Part shown: piece after piece, positions 19,239 through 27,093 of the stretch | Numbering within the stretch: the stretch's first letter is position 1 | How the letters are laid out: every line of letters begins with the position of its first letter | Assembly (NCBI RefSeq): GCF_000499205.1 | Contig: NZ_AWUK01000011.1 | Span: 124,001-188,000 of the forward strand | Reading direction: 5' to 3' | Source of the DNA: Paenibacillus sp. MAEPY2 | GTDB lineage: Bacteria; Bacillota; Bacilli; Paenibacillales; Paenibacillaceae | Length of the DNA: 64,000 bases | Position numbers and translations under genes: made by a program | The notes under the pieces: model-generated | What the model was told of the DNA's origin: nothing | Databases searched by the model: none | What the model saw: the letters and a program-made list of their open reading frames with translations, nothing else

Positions 19239-19391
19239 ATACATACCGAGATCACATTCTTCAGCGGTGACTTCATCAGCAACCGCATCGTTCTGTTATC
19301 CATTGTCATAGGAGTTGGAGTTTCCATCATTACATATAGAGCGGTGGTAATACCCATCGGAAGAGTGATAAAACTGAAAGATATCTCATAG
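19239..19391 (+). pseudogene. Start-less small membrane ORF remnant
   Basis: After a good ribosome site (AAAGGAGA, 19232-19239) an open frame reads ITFFSGDFISNRIVLLSIVI then TYRAVVIPIGRVIKLKDIS and stops at 19389, but no ATG/GTG/TTG lies at the expected place (an ATA codon is there). It is in frame with the DedA stop. Either a gene that lost its start or one using a non-standard start. Confidence 0.4.
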
Positions 19392-19448
19392 TCTGTTTGG
19401 TCATTGAACTAACGGGAAGGTTAGTTCAATGACCAAACAGACTATTTT
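19390..19448 (+). terminator. 24-bp perfect palindrome, terminator-like, CTAACGGG repeat
   Basis: Arms 19390-19413 and 19420-19443 are perfectly complementary (inner part TTGAACTAAC/GTTAGTTCAA, loop GGGAAG), followed by ATTTTTATAA. The inner part is a member of the CTAACGGG hairpin family of this window; the outer 12 bp have been extended to a longer terminator stem. Confidence 0.8.
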
Positions 19449-19598
19449 TATAATGAACAGTTTTACAAATTGATTTAACACTATAAAGTAATGGAATTAC
19501 ATCTTCATTCTTTATCATTACTAGTTAATGTAGTGACGTAGGCCCCCACAAAAATTCACTCTCCTGATTAAATCTTTCGTTTGTATCCTCTTAGTTAC

Positions 19599-19650
19599 TT
19601 GACAAAAGGTAACTGGTTAGATATTTTAATACATAACCAGTTACCTTTTG
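19599..19650 (+). promoter_or_regulatory. Promoter and MarR operator
   Basis: TTGACA (19599-19604), 17-bp spacer, TATTTT (19622-19627). A perfect inverted repeat with 17-bp arms (19603-19619 and 19634-19650, core GGTAACTGGTTA/TAACCAGTTACC) overlaps spacer, -10 and start site, directly upstream of the MarR gene. This is the arrangement of an autorepressed MarR operon. Confidence 0.85.
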
Positions 19651-19663
19651 TGGAGGTGAAAAA

Positions 19664-20125
19664 ATGGAATTTCCAATCGAAAAAAAAATCACACCTAAAG
19701 CATATGTTTATGGATCAATTTTCACATTGTCTAACCGTTTGCAACTTTTAGGCGATAGAAGGTATAAGGATCTTTCACTAAAGCAAGCTTTTGTGTTGTG
19801 GAATATTTCTCTTTATGATGATTACTTTCTTAACCTAAAAGATATTGCTCAAATTGTCGGCACCTCGAGTCAGAATGTGAAAAAAATCATAAATATTCTT
19901 GAGAAAAAAGGTTTTGCAAAAGTAGGAAAAGATGAAACTGACAGAAGGAGTTTACGTGTTGCTTTAACATCTAAGGGTAAAGAGTATTACTTGGAAAGAG
20001 GTAAGGAGGAAGAACAGTATATAGAGGAGTTATTTACTGACTTCGATGATGAGACGCTTATGGGATTGTATCAAGGTCTATATAAACTTATGGAAAAAAC
20101 AGCTCAAGAACATGGGGGGAAATAA
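19664..20125 (+). CDS. MarR-family transcriptional repressor
   Basis: A 153-aa winged-helix regulator: recognition region [20 protein letters not shown], then the wing [20 protein letters not shown], typical of MarR. ATG 19664 follows TGGAGGTG. Its stop (TAA, 20123-20125) is one base before the IMP dehydrogenase start, so the two are translated as a unit. It very likely binds the palindrome upstream and controls the IMP dehydrogenase in response to a small molecule. Confidence 0.93.
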   Translation: MEFPIEKKITPKAYVYGSIFTLSNRLQLLGDRRYKDLSLKQAFVLWNISLYDDYFLNLKDIAQIVGTSSQNVKKIINILEKKGFAKVGKDETDRRSLRVALTSKGKEYYLERGKEEEQYIEELFTDFDDETLMGLYQGLYKLMEKTAQEHGGK

Positions 20126-20126
20126 T

Positions 20127-21629
20127 ATGGCAGTTTATCTGAATGAAGTATCGCGCACCTTTGGTGAGTATTTACTAATACCAGGTTACTCGTCTGTAGA
20201 GTGTATACCGGCAAATGTAAGTTTACAAACACCCTTAGTAAAATTTAAAAAAGGAAATCAACCTCCTATGTCTTTGAGAATTCCTATGACATCAGCAATT
20301 ATGCAGTCTGTTTCTGATGATACAATGGCAATATCTTTAGCAAAAGAAGGTGGACTTTCTTTTATTTACGGATCACAATCTATTGAAAGTCAGGCACAAA
20401 TGGTTGCTCGTGTTAAAAGTTATAGAGCTGGATTTGTTGTTAGTGATTCAAATATATCTCCAGAAGGTACTTTAGACGAACTGTTAATGTTAAAGAAGAA
20501 GACAAATCATTCGACTGTAGCCGTAACGATTGATGGAAGTTCTAGAGGTAAATTAGTAGGCATTGTAACTAGCAGAGATTATCGAGTAAGTCGGATGACT
20601 TTAGGTACTAAAGTTAAAGATTTTATGACACCATTCGAAGAATTAATCTGTGGTAATAAAGATACCACATTAAAAGAAGCGAATAATATTATATGGGAGC
20701 ACAAATTAAATTGTCTTCCAATCATTGATGATGAACAAAGATTGATTTCTATGGTGTTTCGAAAAGATTACAATACGAATAAGAAAAATGAGTATGAGTT
20801 GATTGATGAATCAAAAAGATATATGGTTGGCGCAGGTATTAATACTAGAGATTATGCTGAACGAATTCCAGCATTACTTCAAGCTGGTGTAGATATTCTT
20901 TGTATTGACAGTTCCGAAGGATTTACAGAATGGCAAAAGATTGTTCTTGAATACGTCCGAAAGAATTATGGTGATACTGTAAAAATTGGGGCGGGAAATA
21001 TAGTTGATAAAGAAGGTTTCCGTTTCCTTGCCGATGCTGGTGCCGATTTTGTAAAAGTAGGAATTGGTGGCGGTGCAATTTGTATTACACGAGAACAAAA
21101 AGGCATAGGGAGAGGTCAAGCTACCGCATTAATTGAGGTAGCGAAGGCTCGTGATGAATATTTTAATGAGACAGGAATCTATGTACCAATTTGTTCTGAT
21201 GGAGGTACTGTACACGATTATCACATTACATTGGCACTAGCTATGGGAGCAGATTTTCTAATGTTAGGAAGATATTTTGCCCGATTTGACGAAAGCCCCA
21301 CTAAAAAAGTGAATATAAACGGTAATTATATGAAGGAGTATTGGGGAGAGGGAAGTACGAGGGCAAAAAATTGGCAAAGATATGACTTAGGCGGTGACGA
21401 AAAACTTTCTTTTGAAGAAGGAGTTGATTCGTTTGTACCCTATGCAGGAAGTTTAGAAGATAATGTTGGACTTTCTTTAAGCATAGTACGTTCAACAATG
21501 TGTAATTGTGGTTACCTGACAATTTCTGAACTACAAAAAAATGCTAAGATAACCTTAGTTTCTTCCACAAGTATTGTTGAGGGTAGTGCGCACGATGTTA
21601 TACTTAAAGATAGTCGTCAGATATTGTAA
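20127..21629 (+). CDS. IMP dehydrogenase, protozoal (Tritrichomonas)-like type
   Basis: Oxidises IMP to XMP with NAD+, 500 aa. ATG 20127 follows GGGGGGAA. The catalytic barrel is split by two CBS domains (~residues 100-225). The active-site loop reads [20 protein letters not shown] with Cys319; the Arg418-Tyr419 dyad lies in NWQRYDLGG; the NAD-site Asp261 is in CIDSSEGF. From memory the sequence follows Tritrichomonas foetus IMPDH almost residue for residue, with identical numbering, and differs strongly from Bacillus GuaB. It retains Lys310 and Glu431, the two residues reported to make the T. foetus enzyme insensitive to mycophenolic acid. Under MarR control, it is more likely an inducible second copy than the housekeeping enzyme. 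Confidence 0.93.
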   Translation: MAVYLNEVSRTFGEYLLIPGYSSVECIPANVSLQTPLVKFKKGNQPPMSLRIPMTSAIMQSVSDDTMAISLAKEGGLSFIYGSQSIESQAQMVARVKSYRAGFVVSDSNISPEGTLDELLMLKKKTNHSTVAVTIDGSSRGKLVGIVTSRDYRVSRMTLGTKVKDFMTPFEELICGNKDTTLKEANNIIWEHKLNCLPIIDDEQRLISMVFRKDYNTNKKNEYELIDESKRYMVGAGINTRDYAERIPALLQAGVDILCIDSSEGFTEWQKIVLEYVRKNYGDTVKIGAGNIVDKEGFRFLADAGADFVKVGIGGGAICITREQKGIGRGQATALIEVAKARDEYFNETGIYVPICSDGGTVHDYHITLALAMGADFLMLGRYFARFDESPTKKVNINGNYMKEYWGEGSTRAKNWQRYDLGGDEKLSFEEGVDSFVPYAGSLEDNVGLSLSIVRSTMCNCGYLTISELQKNAKITLVSSTSIVEGSAHDVILKDSRQIL

Positions 21630-21691
21630 CAAATCATGATTAGTGAATTGCAGCGCTCATCATAGTTACAGGCCCCCTTGTGGTACTTTTT

Positions 21692-21718
21692 AAGTCGCTA
21701 TTTTAGCGGCTTTTTTTG
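21692..21718 (+). terminator. Terminator after IMP dehydrogenase
   Basis: AGTCGCTA/TAGCGGCT hairpin followed by TTTTTTT. Confidence 0.85.
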
Positions 21719-21725
21719 ATTTATT

Positions 21726-21934
21726 TAATTGAATCTGATAATGACACAAGAGCTGTTTGTGAAATAAACGGACGATCAAGGTGGGTTGCAACATTTTTCA
21801 TAGATGATATACATGAGACTAACATCTGAGGGAGTTACAACTAGGACAATTAGCAATGAAGGATTTACGACAAGTTTTTTGTTTTTGAGGACATAGATGG
21901 AAACTTATTTGATGTATGGAAGCATAAAGATTAA
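21726..21934 (+). pseudogene. VOC-family gene remnant
   Basis: Fragments in two frames read ESDNDTRAVCEINGRSRWVA then FFIDDIHETN, and later FVFEDIDGNLFDVWKHKD before a stop at 21932. The order and motifs (F-x-D-D-I, F-x-D-x-x-G-N-x-F) are those of a glyoxalase/VOC protein lacking a start and carrying internal stops. Confidence 0.55.
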
Positions 21935-21969
21935 ACTTACGGAACAATTTAGTTCAACAAATAAAGGAA

Positions 21970-22007
21970 GGAGCAGTCTCGCCGGCGGCGACTGCTCCGT
22001 TTTTTAT
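21970..22007 (+). terminator. Terminator
   Basis: GGAGCAGTC (21970-21978) and GACTGCTCC (21990-21998) with GC-rich loop, then GTTTTTTATT. Possibly the terminator of the decayed VOC gene. Confidence 0.8.
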
Positions 22008-22132
22008 TACGCTAATAAGCTTTTGCTGATCTGTAGTGCTCTTCTTCGTCGAACGCTGCCTACCACATTGGCCTAAAGAGCCATTCCAGAGAACAACTTA
22101 CCACCGTTTGCCGTGGTTTGCCCTCCAAGGCC

Positions 22133-23113
22133 CTATCGTTGAGCAGATGGTTCCTCGTAGCTTTGCAAGCCTGCGTCGCGCAAAGTTCTTCCGACATAGC
22201 CCAACTCTCGACGTGCAGCGGCATCGTTGACAGTGAACTCTCGCCCAATCATACGTATCATCGAACGTGAGATCGGCGGATCGCCGTCTTTCCGCGTAAC
22301 GGCCCAGGTAGTGTCGAACAGACGGCCAATAACAGAGGCGAGCCAGTAGGGCATCGAACGCAGCTTATCGATGGACAGGCCCTGCAAGTTCGCAAGCGAG
22401 ACGACGAACTCACGGAAAGTCTGTCCTTCCTGGTCTTTGATGAAGAAGGCATGGCCGCCTTCTCCGCGTTCAAGAGCGCATTGTATGGCTTCAACCACAT
22501 TGTCCACATGGCAAGTTGAAAAAGCGTAATCACCGCGGTCGATGAACGCGAACTGTCCAGATCTGACTGCTTCGGGAAGCGCTCGGCTAAACGGATCACC
22601 AGGCCCCCAGATAGCGGGTGGGCGAAGCGCGATCGTGCGAAAGCCGGGTTTGTTGGCTGCCAGAACCAATGAATCGGCCTGTGCCTTGCTCGCCAGGTAG
22701 GAGGAGAAGTGGTTCAGGAAAATCGGCGCGCTTTCATCAGCATCGCGGATGAGCGTTCCGCGGTTATCCATGTGGATCCCCGCCGCGCTGATGTAGACGA
22801 ATGTCTTCGCACAGGCGGACTCCGCTGCCTTCAACAAGGCTGCGGTGCCATCGACGTTGGTACGGAAAAAGGGTCCGCGAGGCCCTGAAAAGCGGAAAAG
22901 GGCGGCCGCATGCACAACCGCATCGATCACCGGTAATACGAATGGCGTGCTGCTTTCGAGATCGGCATCGACCGGCGTGGCACCCATGGCCTTGAGTTTG
23001 GCGTGAGATGATACAGAGCGTGTGAGGGCGAAAATCTGGTGACCATCCTCCACGAGCTTCGGGATCAGGCGGCCGCCGAGCAGGCCGGTGCCTCCCGTGA
23101 CGAGAATTTTCAT
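22133..23113 (-). CDS. NAD-dependent epimerase/dehydratase-type SDR
   Basis: A 326-aa extended SDR. The Rossmann motif VTGGTGLLGGRLIPKLVEDG starts near residue 5; the catalytic Tyr-x3-Lys is SSYLASKAQADS; a substrate-specific C-terminal half follows. The start at 23113 has GGATGAT 8 bp upstream; longer in-frame openings have none. GC content is clearly above the flanks, and it overlaps the decayed TetR gene at its 5' side (that frame ends in the TGA of its ribosome region), so the pair looks like a transferred regulator-enzyme unit. Substrate unknown (sugar nucleotide, flavonoid or steroid-type are all possible). Confidence 0.9.
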   Translation of the reverse strand: MKILVTGGTGLLGGRLIPKLVEDGHQIFALTRSVSSHAKLKAMGATPVDADLESSTPFVLPVIDAVVHAAALFRFSGPRGPFFRTNVDGTAALLKAAESACAKTFVYISAAGIHMDNRGTLIRDADESAPIFLNHFSSYLASKAQADSLVLAANKPGFRTIALRPPAIWGPGDPFSRALPEAVRSGQFAFIDRGDYAFSTCHVDNVVEAIQCALERGEGGHAFFIKDQEGQTFREFVVSLANLQGLSIDKLRSMPYWLASVIGRLFDTTWAVTRKDGDPPISRSMIRMIGREFTVNDAAARRELGYVGRTLRDAGLQSYEEPSAQR

Positions 23114-23121
23114 TGTGATCA

Positions 23122-23600
23122 TCCTTTCGGTTCGGAATTCAGGATAGACCGCATGGCGCAACCGCGGATTTGCTCAAGAACCGCAGAAGTGGGTGGCTCC
23201 ACCTTGCGTAGCCGAGCTGTGACGTGAAGCAGGGATGCAGCTTTCGCAGATGCCTACATGAGCGGCAGCCACTCGATCGTCGGCGCGAGCCGTCCCTCGG
23301 CGTCGATAGCTGCGAAGCGTTGTATTAGGAGCGCAAAGGCCTGCTCGGCGGCGGGAATTCCAGCACCGTCGAGAATGCGGCTCATCATCGCTACGTAGGG
23401 CCGTGGACGAGCTGCCGCGAAGCGCACGTAATCGTCCCAGCCTTCGCACAGCGCCATCACCGGATCGACGCATTGGGCCGCAGTCCTTTTGCTTTCGAGC
23501 AACAGCGCGAAGGCTTCCGCAATGGCGGCGCGCAGAAGCCCGTTGGCCCTTCCGAAGTGATGGTACAGCTTCAACCGACGCGCTCCCGTCAAAACCAGAC
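23122..23600 (-). pseudogene. TetR-family regulator, 5'-truncated with internal stop
   Basis: Minus-strand frame reads LYHHFGRANGLLRAAIAEAF (end of the TetR HTH), a TetR C-terminal domain (GWDDYVRFAAARPRPYVAMM), then a TAG after EWLPLM and continues in the same frame (ASAKAASLLHVTARLRKVEP) to a TGA overlapping the SDR leader. The N-terminal ~40 residues are missing near 23600, close to the GAPDH stop. High GC like the SDR. A dead repressor may leave the SDR constitutive. Confidence 0.75.
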
Positions 23601-23675
23601 TAATGCCGAACAATCGATCATTGTATTGTGGAGTGCATCCTTCATAGAATTTTCCTTCTATCCATCATTTATTGT

Positions 23676-24686
23676 TTATCTAGCAATCTTAGCGAAGTGC
23701 TCCAGCGTACGAACCAATTGGGCTGTATAAGACATTTCGTTATCGTACCAAGCTGCGGTTTTCACCAATTGCTGGTTACCGACTGTCAGAACTTTCGTCT
23801 GCGTGGCGTCGAAGAGCGAACCGAATGTGATGCCTTTGATATCGGAAGATACAATTTCGTCTTCCGTGTAGCCGAAAGTTTCTGGATCGGAAGCTTCTTT
23901 CATAGCAGCGTTAACTTGCTCAACCGTTACCATGGTATTCAAAACGGCAACGAGTTCTGTCACGGAACCTGTTGGCACAGGTACACGTTGAGATGCCCCA
24001 TCCAGTTTGCCCTTCAGTTCCGGAAGAACTAGGCCAATGGCTTTTGCGGCACCGGTGGAGTAGGGAACGATGTTCTCCGCTGAGGCGCGCGCAGCTCGGA
24101 AATTGCCTTTTGGATCCGGAGCGTCAAGTGTGTTTTGGTTACCCGTGTAAGCGTGAACGGTCGTCATCAGCCCGGATTGGATACCAAACTTGTCGTGCAG
24201 AGCTTTAGCCATAGGGGCCAGGCAGTTGGTAGTGCAGGAAGCGCCGGAAATGACAGTTTCCGTTCCGTCCAGTGTGTCATGGTTCACGTTGTATACGATC
24301 GTTTTCATGTCGCCTGTAGCAGGGGCGGAAATGACAACTTTCCTCGCTCCGCCTTTCAGGTGAAGCTCGGCCTGTTCTTTTGTGGTGAAGAAGCCTGTAC
24401 ATTCGAGAACAATATCAACGCCAAGCTCTCCCCAAGGAAGCTCTTCAGGATTCCGCTTTGCCAAAACCTTAACCTCTTTGCCGTCTACTTTGAAGGTTCC
24501 GTCATGGACTTCAATGTCACCGTGAAAAGTGCCTTGAGTCGTATCATATTTGAGCAGATGAGCTAACATTTTAGCGTTTGTAAGGTCGTTAATCGCTACA
24601 ACCTCAACACCTTCCACATCTTGAATTCGGCGAAAAGCTAATCGTCCGATCCGTCCAAAACCGTTTATACCTACTTTTATAGTCAT
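23676..24686 (-). CDS. gap: Glyceraldehyde-3-phosphate dehydrogenase, Lactobacillales-like type
   Basis: NAD-dependent GAPDH of glycolysis, 336 aa. NAD-binding GFGRIG at 9-14 and Asp34 (NAD-specific), catalytic Cys151 in [17 protein letters not shown], and His in TTVHAYTG. The block [14 protein letters not shown] and the end [20 protein letters not shown] match streptococcal/enterococcal GAPDH, not Bacillus GapA, which ends NETGYSNRVLDL. It stands alone, without cggR, pgk or tpi, and is divergent from a TetR gene across a palindrome, so it is probably an acquired second copy. Start at 24686 has AGGGGGAT upstream. Whether it works in glycolysis or replaces an inhibited main enzyme is inference. 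Confidence 0.95.
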   Translation of the reverse strand: MTIKVGINGFGRIGRLAFRRIQDVEGVEVVAINDLTNAKMLAHLLKYDTTQGTFHGDIEVHDGTFKVDGKEVKVLAKRNPEELPWGELGVDIVLECTGFFTTKEQAELHLKGGARKVVISAPATGDMKTIVYNVNHDTLDGTETVISGASCTTNCLAPMAKALHDKFGIQSGLMTTVHAYTGNQNTLDAPDPKGNFRAARASAENIVPYSTGAAKAIGLVLPELKGKLDGASQRVPVPTGSVTELVAVLNTMVTVEQVNAAMKEASDPETFGYTEDEIVSSDIKGITFGSLFDATQTKVLTVGNQQLVKTAAWYDNEMSYTAQLVRTLEHFAKIAR

Positions 24687-24795
24687 TGAAAAATCCCCCT
24701 ATAAGTTTTATTTATTCCAATAAGCGAATGCCAGTGATGAAATAAAAATGGGTCAGCGTCTATTTCATTCTAGAATGGCCTGTTGTATAATGTTA

Positions 24796-24817
24796 AAAGA
24801 TACCGATCGGTATCTTT
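24796..24817. promoter_or_regulatory. 22-bp perfect palindromic TetR operator
   Basis: Arms AAAGATACCGA and TCGGTATCTTT meet without a spacer between the divergent gap and TetR genes. A TATAAT (24786-24791, with TTTCAT 17 bp upstream) for the TetR gene lies just left, and TTGCAA...TATAAA on the minus strand for gap lies just right, so one bound repressor would cover both start regions. Confidence 0.85.
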
Positions 24818-24907
24818 ATATTAGCATGATATTAATGAATTGCAAGGCCGAATTGAATAATTCATTTAAAACAAATGAAATAAAAAAAGGTTCATACGGA
24901 GGAGCTC

Positions 24908-25507
24908 ATGAAAAAAGGGGACAGAACACGGGAACATATCATTATGAAATCGGCTGAAATTTTTAACCAGAGAGGATATGCCGGTACATCGCTAAACGAT
25001 ATTATTGCCGACACAGGAATTAAGAAGGGGGGCATCTATCGACATTTTGCCAGTAAAGACGAGATAGCGCTTGAAGCCTACAATTATGCTGCCAGTATGG
25101 TCGCCAGAAAATTTTCTGAAGCGGTCGATCAAGAGCAGTCTGCGTCAGGAAAGTTGGTTGCTTTTTTTCGTGTCTATGAGAATGTCGTCAACGATCCACC
25201 ATTTATTGGAGGGTGTCCCATGCAGAATACAGCTGTAGAAAGTGACGATACTCATCTAGAGCTTTGTGGTCAAGCAAGGCAAGGGATGCATACCTTCTTG
25301 GATATGATGAAAAGTATTATTCGTGACGGCATTCAAGCGGAGGAGTTTAGGGAGGATCTGGATGTAGATGCGCTAGCATCATTTGCATTTTCCTTGTTGG
25401 AGGGAGGGATTTTACTCAGCAAGTTGGATGGGGATAACAAGCACATGCTAATGAATATAAAAATCTTCTCGTCCTATTTGCAGCAATGCTGCTTAAAGAC
25501 CAGTTAA
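24908..25507 (+). CDS. TetR/AcrR-family repressor (LmrA/YxaF-like)
   Basis: A 199-aa repressor: HTH in the first 60 residues (FNQRGYAGTSLNDIIADTGI, KKGGIYRHFASKDEIALEAY) and a ligand domain with FIGGCPMQNTAVESDD, a pattern of the LmrA/YxaF-type subgroup. ATG 24908 follows CGGAGGAGCTC. It is divergent from gap and should bind the palindrome at 24796-24817. Inducer unknown. Confidence 0.92.
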   Translation: MKKGDRTREHIIMKSAEIFNQRGYAGTSLNDIIADTGIKKGGIYRHFASKDEIALEAYNYAASMVARKFSEAVDQEQSASGKLVAFFRVYENVVNDPPFIGGCPMQNTAVESDDTHLELCGQARQGMHTFLDMMKSIIRDGIQAEEFREDLDVDALASFAFSLLEGGILLSKLDGDNKHMLMNIKIFSSYLQQCCLKTS

Positions 25508-25688
25508 TCTGGTGTACTGGCGCATCGGAATGGAGCTGTGCATCATCAATGACAACTACATCCTTAATCATAAATTGAATGAGCTGATTGAATGTTGGAA
25601 GGAAGGGCAGTACAGATAGCATAGTTGTGCATCCGGAAACAAAAAGAGAACTTGAGCTTCTAACAAATCCTAAGGGAGAGAAAAAAAA
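25508..25688. other. Intergenic scrap with a 29-codon frame
   Basis: A short frame at 25530-25619 reads MELCIINDNYILNHKLNELI and ends shortly after. It vaguely recalls Spo0E-like small proteins, but has no ribosome site and lies in decayed sequence. I would not call it a gene. Confidence 0.3.
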
Positions 25689-25770
25689 TTGAGCTCACGG
25701 GAAACGTTAGCTCAATAAAACAGCGGCAGTCTAGGACTTTATTTATCGTCCACGGTTACCGCTGTTTTTA
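25689..25770 (+). repeat. CTAACGGG-type hairpin followed by terminator
   Basis: TTGAGCTCACG/CGTTAGCTCAA around GGAAA (25689-25715), then AACAGCGG (25719-25726) paired at distance with CCGCTGTT (25759-25766) and TTTTTAT. The first part belongs to the window's CTAACGGG repeat family and sits 3' of the TetR gene. Confidence 0.65.
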
Positions 25771-25949
25771 TAGATGTGGCTAGTCTAATACATGTCACGA
25801 TATCTGACGATTTAATAATTCGAAAACCGCCTTATACCAATTCCGAAATGCTGTCTGAAAAAATGCCTACTATTGACATTAATCACCATTGCAACCCTGA
25901 ACCGTTACGTTGAGAGCAGAGAACAACTGATGGTCCATCGGGGGATTCG

Positions 25950-26150
25950 ATCCATAATGTTCATATATTGGACAGGGGTAAGTTACAGCCTATTTTCAAA
26001 CAAGTTGATAATAATCTGTTACTTATTTTTACGTTTGATCCCTTGAGGAATTTTGTGAAACAATATTTCAATGGGGTTGTGGAGATGAATGAGGATAATT
26101 TAAATCAAATGATTCAAATCTCTTTCTTGTTTAGTTTAATGGAAGGACCT
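25950..26150 (+). pseudogene. TetR-type C-terminal domain fragment
   Basis: A frame without HTH reads RGKLQPIFKQVDNNLLLIFT then FDPLRNFVKQYFNGVVEMNE and QMIQISFLF, a pattern seen at the end of TetR ligand domains. The N-terminal half is absent or frameshifted upstream (25800-25950). A terminator follows. Confidence 0.45.
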
Positions 26151-26168
26151 TTTAAAAACGGACATATG

Positions 26169-26210
26169 AAGCACCCGTCTTCACACTTTGGGGAGGGTCG
26201 GTGCTTTTGT
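26169..26210 (+). terminator. Terminator
   Basis: AAGCACC (26169-26175) pairs with GGTGCTT (26200-26206), then TTTTGTTC. Confidence 0.65.
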
Positions 26211-26269
26211 TCATTTATATAAAAATTTATGTTTATCCTTTGTAACCATCCTCTTTCAAATAGGATGTA

Positions 26270-26308
26270 ATATCAGTTATTGACTGCATGGTCAATAACT
26301 GATATATT
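26270..26308 (+). promoter_or_regulatory. TetR operator overlapping a promoter
   Basis: Perfect 15-bp arms (26270-26284 ATATCAGTTATTGAC, 26291-26305) around TGCATG. Within it lie TTGACT (26280-26285), 17-bp spacer and TATATT (26303-26308). The +1 would fall at about 26314-26315, on the ATG of the next gene. Confidence 0.85.
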
Positions 26309-26314
26309 ACTCCC

Positions 26315-26890
26315 ATGAGTAGACCAAGAGAATTTGATGTCGATCGTGTATTATACCAGTCTATGGAAGTGTTCTGGAATCAAGGCTTCAAAGCAACTTC
26401 TTATGAGGACCTTACGCGTACTACAGGAGTCAAAAAGCAAAGTTTGTACTGTGTTTTTAAAGACAAGAGATCGTTGTTCCTGAAGGCACTGGCACTTTAC
26501 CGTGAACAGGTTATAGCAAAACTGAAGGAGATTGAAGCCCTGGATTCGTCTCCCGGTGATAAACTGGATGCCTTACGATATTCCCTTTTAGACGATGAAA
26601 CTGGCTGCCAAGGGTGTCTAATTGTGAATGCATCACTCGAATTCGGAACAGATGACGAGCAGGTCACACGCGAAGCTGAGCTCATGGTAGAAGAGGTTCA
26701 ACTGGTATTAGAGCAGATTATAAGTAGTGGCCAGAAACAACAGTTAATTTCCAACCGATATACGAGTATAGAGCTTGCATCTTATCTAAATAACACCATT
26801 CTTGGTGTGAGAGTTATGGAGAAATCAGGTTCATCCCGTGAACAGATCGAGACGGTTCTGCGTACTTCATTTGGCATGATCATGTCTTGA
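26315..26890 (+). CDS. TetR-family repressor, possibly from a leaderless mRNA
   Basis: A 191-aa regulator starting MSRPREFDVDRVLYQSMEVF with HTH TSYEDLTRTTGVKKQSLYCV and a ligand domain carrying GCQGCLIVNASLEFG. This matches the subgroup often located beside flavin reductases. No ribosome site precedes ATG 26315; instead the promoter places the transcript start at the ATG. A half-site (TTGACT...AGTCAA, ~26909-26924) recurs downstream between this gene and the OYE gene, suggesting it represses both. Confidence 0.9.
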   Translation: MSRPREFDVDRVLYQSMEVFWNQGFKATSYEDLTRTTGVKKQSLYCVFKDKRSLFLKALALYREQVIAKLKEIEALDSSPGDKLDALRYSLLDDETGCQGCLIVNASLEFGTDDEQVTREAELMVEEVQLVLEQIISSGQKQQLISNRYTSIELASYLNNTILGVRVMEKSGSSREQIETVLRTSFGMIMS

Positions 26891-27093
26891 TCTTTTTTTT
26901 GTGAAATTCTTGACTACGAAGTCAAAAACAATTGAAGGTTGATTAATACACCACGAAACCTTGAAGGAGGTGGGGCTTTTCGATAAAAATCGTGTATTGA
27001 TTCATTTGGAAGTAACGTCTAGCTGTTAACCAGGCTAGTTGCTGTTTAACATCTTAGGTCAACTTATATAAAACAAAATATGTGGAGGTTATT

